8,605 nucleotides of DNA from Spirosomataceae bacterium. GTDB lineage: Bacteria > Bacteroidota > Bacteroidia > Cytophagales > Spirosomataceae. The first letter of the stretch is position 1, and every line of letters starts with the position of its first letter. The notes below the pieces were generated by a model that saw only the letters and a list, made by a program, of their open reading frames with translations, was not told where the DNA came from and did not search any database. This document shows positions 5,227 through 8,605 of this stretch, piece after piece. The DNA is taken from contig JALOLW010000251.1 in assembly GCA_025455795.1 (NCBI GenBank), forward strand, positions 1 through 8,605, written 5' to 3'. A program made the translations under genes and the position numbers.

Positions 5227-7497
5227 ATGCAGCCGATCGCAACCCGTTTGACCTTTGTTTTTTGTGTTTTATTCTGCCATCTTCTCGTTGCCCAAACCGC
5301 CAACGAACTCAAATACCGCATCCACATCAAGAAAGCGGTGGGCAAAATTACCCTCGATGGCCTTCTCAACGAAGCCGATTGGCAGTTGGCCGAGCGTACT
5401 ACGCCTTTTCGTCAGCAGTTTCCGTACGATACGGCTGTAGCTGTTCAGCAGACTGAATCTCGCGTGACTTTCGATGATGAGGCCATTTACGTAAGCCACG
5501 TGGTTTACCAATCTCGCAAATATTCGGCGCTGTCGTTGCGGCGGGATTTTCCGCACGGCGGCGGTACAGACTTGATTTCGGTCAATTTTGATACGTTCAA
5601 AGACAAACAAAACGGTTTTCACTTTTCGGTCAATCCCTACGGAGTCATGCGTGAAGGACTCATTACACGGGGCGAAGAAGTCTCCAACGACTGGGACAAT
5701 AAGTGGGACTGCCGTGTGCGTAACTACGACGATAAATGGGTCGTTGAAATCAGAATTCCCTTCAAAACCCTTCGTTATCGCGTTTTGGAAGGCATCAATG
5801 AGTGGAATGTCAATTTCTTTCGGAGCAACAACAGCATCAACGAACGCTCGGGCTGGGCGCAAATTCCGCGCGGATTTCGGGGCAACAGCATCGCGTTTTC
5901 GGGGACGATGATTTGGGAAACGCCCCCGCCCAAACCTGGGGCCAACGTTTCGTTGATTCCGTACGTGACAGCAGGTGGAAGTGCCGACTACCTCAACAAT
6001 CGCCCGTGGAGCAATACGGGGGGCGTAGGTGGAGACGCTAAAGTGGCCGTCACGCCCGCCATGAACTTGGACTTGACCTTCAACCCCGATTTTGCCCAAG
6101 TTGATGTGGACCAACAAGTGACCAATTTGAGCCGTTTTGAGCTGTTTTTTCCCGAAAGAAGACAGTTTTTCTTAGAAAATAGCGACCTCTTCGGCAATTT
6201 CGGCAGTATGCGCATGAACCCGTTTTTCTCACGGCGTATTGGCTTGGGGCGAGATACCGTAAGTGGAGAGAACACGACTGTGCCTATTTTGGCAGGGGCG
6301 CGTTTGAGCGGGAAATTGGACAACAACTGGCGACTCGGACTGCTTTTGATGCAGACAGGCCGCAAAGAAAATGTGGCCGTAGCGGCCAACTATGGCGTGT
6401 TTGCCCTCCAACGCAAGATGTTTACGCGCTCGGCCGTGTCGTTTATTTTTACCAACAAGCACAACTTTTTTGAGGCCAAAGACCGCCGCAACGCCGATGT
6501 GTTCAACCGCGTGGCGGGGATTGAATACAACCATGCTTCTTCTAATGGCTACTGGAACAATAAATTTTTCTATCACCGCGTATTCTCGCCTGAGTCGCGC
6601 GCCGAACCCTACGCCACAGGGGCGATGATTAGCTACGGTTCTCCCAAACTGGCAGTTGAAGCGATGATTACTCGTCAGGGCGAAAACTACCGTCCTGATG
6701 TGGGCTTTGTGCAGCGGATAGGGCAAGGACTCTGGCGCACACCTGCCAGCGCGGAATACACTTGGTTTCCGTCCAATCCGCGCGTCAATCGTATCATCAA
6801 CAGTTACGGAGTGGGTATAGACGCCGACATGACCATGCGGTCTTCCAACGGGCAAATCTGGGATTGGGACTTTACGCCCGTCATCGCTTTTGTCCGTTTC
6901 CGCAACAACGCTACCTTCAGGCTATCACCGCTTCGCTACGACTATACGTATCTTTTTTCCAGCTTTGACCCCACCAACACGGGTGGCAAAGCCCTCGAAA
7001 AAGGCACAAGTTACACTTACCGAACCACCCGTTTCTTTTACTCCGACAACCACGCCCGCCGTATCTATATGGATGTGCAAGGACAAATTGGGGAGTATTT
7101 CAACGGTAAAATCATTTCTCTCACGCCCAGTTTTTCTTATCGTTATCAGCCCTACGGTTTGTTTTCGCTCATCACTACTTACAACCGTATCCGCTTGCCG
7201 CAAGGCTACAACAGCACCAATCTGCTCTTGATTACACCACGTTTGGACTTGACCTTTACCAAAAGCCTGTTTTTTACGTCCCAACTTCAATACAACAACC
7301 AGGTCAACAACGTCAATCTCTACACCCGTTTGCAGTGGCGATTCAAGCCCGTGAGCGATTTGTTTGTGGTTTATACCGACAACTACTTCGCCCAAGAAGC
7401 ATGGACTGCCGAAAACCGCTACTACGCCCCGTTTCAATCCAAAAACCGCGCTTTGGTCGTCAAACTGACGTATTGGTTGAATGTGTCGTCAAACTGA
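5227..7497 (+). CDS. DUF5916/CBM9-like outer-membrane protein
   Basis: A 756-residue envelope protein. Residues 1-23 are a signal peptide ending LLVAQ. Residues about 38-230 form a CBM9-like carbohydrate-binding fold: KITLDGLLNEADWQLAE (40-56), FDDEAIYVSHVVY (82-94), DLISVNFDTFKDKQNGFHF (115-133) and VVEIRIPFKTLRY (172-184). The DUF5916 part follows, with its signature NPDFAQVDVDQQVTNLSRF (286-304) and LFFPERRQFFLENSDLF (306-322). The last 400 residues alternate polar and aromatic residues as in an outer-membrane beta barrel. Length is typical. Function is unknown; members are often thought to bind or take up glycans or to act near TonB-type transporters. ATG 5227 directly precedes the signal peptide. 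The last strand is KLTYWLNV; a tandem duplication of 29 bases has added SSN before a new TGA. A terminator follows at 7524-7552. Confidence 0.88.
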   Translation: MQPIATRLTFVFCVLFCHLLVAQTANELKYRIHIKKAVGKITLDGLLNEADWQLAERTTPFRQQFPYDTAVAVQQTESRVTFDDEAIYVSHVVYQSRKYSALSLRRDFPHGGGTDLISVNFDTFKDKQNGFHFSVNPYGVMREGLITRGEEVSNDWDNKWDCRVRNYDDKWVVEIRIPFKTLRYRVLEGINEWNVNFFRSNNSINERSGWAQIPRGFRGNSIAFSGTMIWETPPPKPGANVSLIPYVTAGGSADYLNNRPWSNTGGVGGDAKVAVTPAMNLDLTFNPDFAQVDVDQQVTNLSRFELFFPERRQFFLENSDLFGNFGSMRMNPFFSRRIGLGRDTVSGENTTVPILAGARLSGKLDNNWRLGLLLMQTGRKENVAVAANYGVFALQRKMFTRSAVSFIFTNKHNFFEAKDRRNADVFNRVAGIEYNHASSNGYWNNKFFYHRVFSPESRAEPYATGAMISYGSPKLAVEAMITRQGENYRPDVGFVQRIGQGLWRTPASAEYTWFPSNPRVNRIINSYGVGIDADMTMRSSNGQIWDWDFTPVIAFVRFRNNATFRLSPLRYDYTYLFSSFDPTNTGGKALEKGTSYTYRTTRFFYSDNHARRIYMDVQGQIGEYFNGKIISLTPSFSYRYQPYGLFSLITTYNRIRLPQGYNSTNLLLITPRLDLTFTKSLFFTSQLQYNNQVNNVNLYTRLQWRFKPVSDLFVVYTDNYFAQEAWTAENRYYAPFQSKNRALVVKLTYWLNVSSN

Positions 7498-7513
7498 CGT
7501 ATTGGTTGAATGT
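7456..7513. repeat. 29-bp exact tandem duplication across the DUF5916 stop codon
   Basis: Two identical copies, 7456-7484 and 7485-7513, both begin GTCGTCAAACTG and end TTGGTTGAATGT. Copy one encodes VVKLTYWLNV; reading on into copy two shifts frame and stops at TGA 7495-7497. Without the duplication the protein would read WLNV and stop at the TGA at 7515-7517. Confidence 0.92.
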
Positions 7514-7523
7514 ATGATTTCAT

Positions 7524-7552
7524 CCCCGCAAGGGTTTTGAACCCTTGTGGGG
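7524..7552 (+). terminator. Rho-independent terminator between convergent genes
   Basis: A 13-bp stem pairs 7524-7536 (CCCCGCAAGGGTT) with 7540-7552 (AACCCTTGTGGGG) around the loop TTG, with one G-U wobble. TTAATTTTTA follows on the plus strand. It lies 27 bases after the DUF5916 stop and 31 bases before the stop of the convergent HlyD gene. The T-rich side favours plus-strand termination, but the symmetrical stem could serve both genes. Confidence 0.8.
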
Positions 7553-7582
7553 TTAATTTTTAGGAATGTTAAAAAGAGGGGC

Positions 7583-8605
7583 TCATTTTCGCTGAAAAAC
7601 TCGCAAAAACTCATAGAAGAACTGCTCAAACAAACTACGGTCTTCGGTGATGATTTCGGCAGTGGCAAGGAGGCCGTTGCGAAAAGGAACTGTACGCTGA
7701 TTTGAGGTTTTGAGTCCTTGAGGAAATGTAACCCGCGCCCAATAGGTAGAATCGCGCGGAAGGTCAGAAATGTAGGATAGCCGTCCTCTCACAGTCCCAA
7801 ACTGCTCGAATGGATAGCTATTGAGTTTGACAATCACCTCCTGACCCACTTTCACTTTGCCGAGGTTGTACTGTCCAATGTTCATTTCGCCCCCAAAACC
7901 TGCCCCGTGAGGCAGCACATAAAACAACTCTTGACCTGTTTTGAGGGCTTGCCCTTCCTGAATAGTCTGGACAAAAGTAACTTTACCCGTGGTGGGTGCA
8001 AGAGCCTGATAACGTTGCTTCCACGCTTCTATATCGCTTTTGAGCGCACGAAGCGACTGTAAAAAAGTGTTTTGCTGCTCGCCAATCGTCCTCTCCAATT
8101 CCAACATTTCTTGTTGTTTCTGATTTTGAGTCAGTTGATTGTTTTTTAACTGACTCTCAGACTGTTCTACCGATTGCTTTTTGTTCAAAAACTTGCTCAA
8201 TGCTTGTCGGTATTCCGTCCTTGAAATGACCTTTTCCGCCAAAAGTTTTTCGTTCATTTTCAAATCACTTTCCACCAACGACAAATCGCTTTTTTGGTCA
8301 TGGAGCTGCCTTTGAAGATGCGTTTCTAAGGCTTGCATCTGCACTAAATCGTTGGACAAAATTCCCTTTTTCTGAAATGCTGCCCCGCTTCCTACAAATG
8401 CCTTGGTACGAATAAACGCCTCTTGAAATGTTTGATACGATTTTTGCAATTCCCCCAATTCAAAAAACGGAGGAATTTCGACCGAATACGCCCTGCTCAA
8501 ATTGCCATCAAGGGTCATTTTCACCAGCGAATCGGTCAATGTCCCAAGTCGAGATACTTCAATAGGTTGGGCAGTTGTTTCCATTTGGGCCAGCAATTGG
8601 CTTTT
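7583..8605 (-). CDS. HlyD-family secretion (membrane fusion) protein, N-terminus cut off
   Basis: The frame is open to the right edge (KSQLLAQMETTAQ at the boundary), so the real start lies beyond 8605; the TTG at 8596 is not the start. Counting from that codon, residues 1-12 resemble the first lipoyl half (LAQMETTAQPIEV), about 85-195 form a long coiled-coil hairpin rich in Q, E, K and L, APTTGKVTFVQTIQEGQALKTG (200-221) is the second lipoyl half with its conserved glycines, and 234-316 are the beta-barrel domain (VKVGQEVIVKLNSYPFEQFG, then NGLLATAEIITED). The usual N-terminal membrane helix is missing. The protein would bridge an inner-membrane ABC exporter (bacteriocin or peptide type) and an outer-membrane channel; neither partner is in the window. 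It converges on the DUF5916 gene. Confidence 0.87.
   Translation of the reverse strand, partial: KSQLLAQMETTAQPIEVSRLGTLTDSLVKMTLDGNLSRAYSVEIPPFFELGELQKSYQTFQEAFIRTKAFVGSGAAFQKKGILSNDLVQMQALETHLQRQLHDQKSDLSLVESDLKMNEKLLAEKVISRTEYRQALSKFLNKKQSVEQSESQLKNNQLTQNQKQQEMLELERTIGEQQNTFLQSLRALKSDIEAWKQRYQALAPTTGKVTFVQTIQEGQALKTGQELFYVLPHGAGFGGEMNIGQYNLGKVKVGQEVIVKLNSYPFEQFGTVRGRLSYISDLPRDSTYWARVTFPQGLKTSNQRTVPFRNGLLATAEIITEDRSLFEQFFYEFLRVFQRK

Noticed and set aside
5269..6117. 282-codon open frame on the minus strand
   Set aside because: It is antisense to the well-supported DUF5916 gene and shows no recognisable domain.

Overview
The window looks like chromosomal DNA of a Bacteroidetes bacterium, most likely of the Cytophagales (a Runella/Spirosoma-like lineage is a guess). 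Support comes from a CBM9-like/DUF5916 outer-membrane protein, a Bacteroidetes-style HlyD protein, a FAS1 protein end, a Bacteroidetes-type promoter (TTG-N20-TAnnTTTG) and the general lack of Shine-Dalgarno sequences.

Layout. Bases 1-33 are the last codons of a plus-strand fasciclin (FAS1) protein, followed by a long hairpin terminator (59-113). A minus-strand operon follows, read from 2432 down to 230: a DUF1801 protein, a small PD-(D/E)XK nuclease-like protein of low GC, and a CoxE-like VWA protein. The VWA gene is broken near its 5' end: its canonical N-terminus (ATG at 1373) lies in a different frame from the rest, apparently after a short out-of-frame deletion. The 117-base divergent gap (2433-2549) holds promoter-like sequences for both sides. 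On the plus strand come a secreted TPR protein (515 aa, no ATG start available), a 172-base gap filled with two unrelated tandem repeats (three 29-bp copies, then eight 7-bp units ending three bases before the next ATG), a COG3618/fuconolactonase-type amidohydrolase, a short gap with a 35-bp near-perfect palindrome, and the 756-aa DUF5916 protein. The end of that gene carries a 29-bp exact tandem duplication that replaces the old stop with a new one. A strong hairpin terminator (7524-7552) separates it from a convergent, truncated HlyD-family secretion adaptor running off the right edge.

How the genes relate. Only the three minus-strand genes are spaced like an operon (gaps of 14 and about 10 bases). 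The plus-strand genes are separated by repeats or palindromes and are probably independent; the TPR and DUF5916 proteins are envelope proteins and the amidohydrolase is cytoplasmic. I see no convincing new multi-gene system. The points worth a second look are the disrupted VWA gene, the low-GC nuclease-like gene inside its operon, the repeat array touching a start codon and the C-terminal duplication.
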